Made by a program: the position numbers and the translations under genes
The notes under the pieces: generated by a model
What the model was told of the DNA's origin: nothing
The model's database searches: none
The model's input: only the letters and a program-made list of their open reading frames with translations
Part shown: positions 63,098 through 64,000 of the stretch, one piece after another
How the letters are laid out: each line of letters begins with the position of its first letter
How positions within the stretch are numbered: the first letter of the stretch is position 1
Source of the DNA: Mycolicibacter sinensis
GTDB taxonomy: Bacteria > Actinomycetota > Actinomycetes > Mycobacteriales > Mycobacteriaceae
Length of the DNA: 64,000 nt
Direction of reading: 5' to 3'
Assembly: GCF_001667945.1 (NCBI RefSeq)
Contig: NZ_LZJK01000031.1
Span: 1-64,000, forward strand

Positions 63098-64000
63098 TCA
63101 TGGTTGGTTGTCGAGCAACGCCGACAGCGCCGCCGCGATCCGCTTGTCTGCGCCGATCGCCGCGTGCTGATAGCGGAGAGCAGCCTGCGGGGTGGAATGC
63201 CCTAGCCGGCCCATCAGCTCGGCCAACGTCGCGCCCGTCGCAGCGGCCAGCACCGCGCCGGAATGACGTAGGTCATGGAACCGGAGGTCGGGGCGGCCGG
63301 CTGCCTCCCGGGCCTTGTAGTACCAGCGGTTGAACGACCCGGGCGCCAGGTGCCTGTTCTCCCCCGTCACCGCCGGGAACAACAAAGCGTCAGCGCCGGC
63401 CCCGACATGGCGGTCCAGGTGCTCGGCGACGGCCGGCACCAGGTGCGGCGGCACGTTGACGTCGCGGACACCGGCGGCGCTCTTGGGTGTGGTCACCTCG
63501 TGTTGACCGCCGCGGACCCGGACCACGCCACGCCGGATGCGAACCACACCGGAATGGTCCGCGGCGGTCTCTCCGACGCGCACCTGGACATCACCGCGGC
63601 GCAGCTCCGCAATCTCCCCGAACCGCATCGCGCACCACGCGCCGAGCACGATGGTCAGCCGGTACGGTTCCGGCATCGCGTCGGCGATCGCGGTCAACTC
63701 CGGGATGGTGGCCGGCCGGATCGGTGTCGCTCGCTTCGCTGAGCCGGCCCCGCGGATCACGCACGGATTCGCCGCCGCCTTACCGTCCCGTACGGCGTCG
63801 CCCATGATGGTGCGGGCCAGCGCGTAGCAGTGAGCGCGCATCGTCGGCGCGTCCGGTAGCAGCCCGGCGTGCCATTTGCGGATGTCGTCGGCAGTGATCG
63901 CAGCGACCGGCAGGGCGCCGAGCGCCGGCAGCAGATGCACGTCGAGGAGCCGGCGGTAGTGCTCACGGGTGCGGGTCTTGAGGGTCCGGTGGCCGAGCCA
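63098..64000 (-). CDS. Tyrosine recombinase/integrase (partial, N-terminus off right edge)
   Basis: 301 residues visible, open to the last base; the ATG-like start at 63940 is not real because upstream in-frame residues (KTRTREHYRRLLDVHLLPALG) are the core-binding domain. Catalytic residues: Arg in WCAMRFGEIAELRRGD, HxLRH in FHDLRHSGAVLAA, and Tyr in ALRYQHA near the C-terminus. Similar layout to Rv2659c. Directs site-specific integration at the tRNA-Val end. Confidence 0.93.
   Translation of the reverse strand, partial: WLGHRTLKTRTREHYRRLLDVHLLPALGALPVAAITADDIRKWHAGLLPDAPTMRAHCYALARTIMGDAVRDGKAAANPCVIRGAGSAKRATPIRPATIPELTAIADAMPEPYRLTIVLGAWCAMRFGEIAELRRGDVQVRVGETAADHSGVVRIRRGVVRVRGGQHEVTTPKSAAGVRDVNVPPHLVPAVAEHLDRHVGAGADALLFPAVTGENRHLAPGSFNRWYYKAREAAGRPDLRFHDLRHSGAVLAAATGATLAELMGRLGHSTPQAALRYQHAAIGADKRIAAALSALLDNQP

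Larger units (their letters stand above)
54820..64000. mobile_element. phiRv-like prophage remnant or capsid-encoding phage satellite (left and central parts)
   Basis: The right boundary is outside the window. Contents: plus-strand cargo genes (54914-56602), then a minus-strand block that in transcription order is integrase, excisionase, small protein, winged-helix replication-type protein, four small proteins, scaffold-like protein, HK97-type capsid, zinc-ribbon, HNH. Several junctions overlap by 1-4 bp (GTGA/ATGA), typical of phage. No portal, large terminase, tail, lysis or holin genes are visible. Organisation resembles phiRv1/phiRv2 and capsid-bearing phage-inducible islands. Confidence 0.85.

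Overview
The window is high-GC, gene-dense DNA from a Mycobacterium-type actinobacterium. The evidence is gene content and order: a PE/PPE/Esx type VII secretion cassette, a resuscitation-promoting factor, MPT64, a PIM lipid-mannoside cluster (pimA, patA, pgsA), RelA with SecD/SecF/YajC, and a gene order that largely follows the M. tuberculosis Rv2572c-Rv2659c interval as I remember it. ESX-5-type cassettes are characteristic of slow growers and M. terrae-like lineages, so such a species is my best guess (inference).

Layout. 1-1.7 kb: a partial DUF3097 gene, a secreted Rpf behind an AT-rich leader, and a small thioesterase. 1.7-7 kb: aspS, an internally duplicated membrane-anchored protein, and a four-gene PE-PPE-Esx-Esx cassette. 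7-12.5 kb: a zinc peptidase, an aldolase/DHDPS-like pair with a divergent XRE-cupin regulator, an MmpS-like secreted protein and a DUF559 protein. 12.5-25.8 kb: hisS, glyoxalase-like hydrolase, ppiB, relA, apt, a solute-binding lipoprotein, secF-secD-yajC, a repeat-containing secreted protein and gabT. 25.8-35 kb: ruvB-ruvA-ruvC, yebC, a carboxylic acid reductase, pdxT, tesB and pdxS, all on the minus strand and probably co-transcribed in long units. Three identical 59-bp units between ruvC and ruvA encode chained 20-aa micro-ORFs. 35-38 kb: a TetR regulator divergent from a Coq4-like gene, and an alcohol dehydrogenase. 37.8-44.2 kb: NUDIX, pimA, patA, pgsA, HIT and thrS with overlapping stops and starts. 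44.3-54.1 kb: accessory metabolism and regulation, including thioesterases, DoxX, two Cys-containing HTH regulators, nitronate monooxygenase, FdxA, an acyl-CoA ligase, DedA and MPT64.

54.3-54.8 kb carries four tRNA genes: Val(CAC) on minus; Gly(GCC), Cys(GCA) and Val(GAC) on plus. Immediately after the last tRNA-Val an integrated phage-like element begins and runs off the right edge inside a tyrosine integrase. Its minus-strand block reads integrase, excisionase, a small protein, a winged-helix replication-type protein, several small zinc-binding proteins, scaffold-like protein, HK97-type capsid, zinc-ribbon protein and HNH endonuclease. No portal, tail, lysis or recognisable terminase gene is visible. 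A separate plus-strand cargo block lies next to the tRNA. The plan resembles the phiRv1/phiRv2 elements of M. tuberculosis and capsid-encoding phage satellites. It is the most likely under-described system here.

Long ORFs antisense to real genes are common because of the GC-rich codon use and were left out. Functions are assigned from motifs and remembered family sequences; no database search was run.
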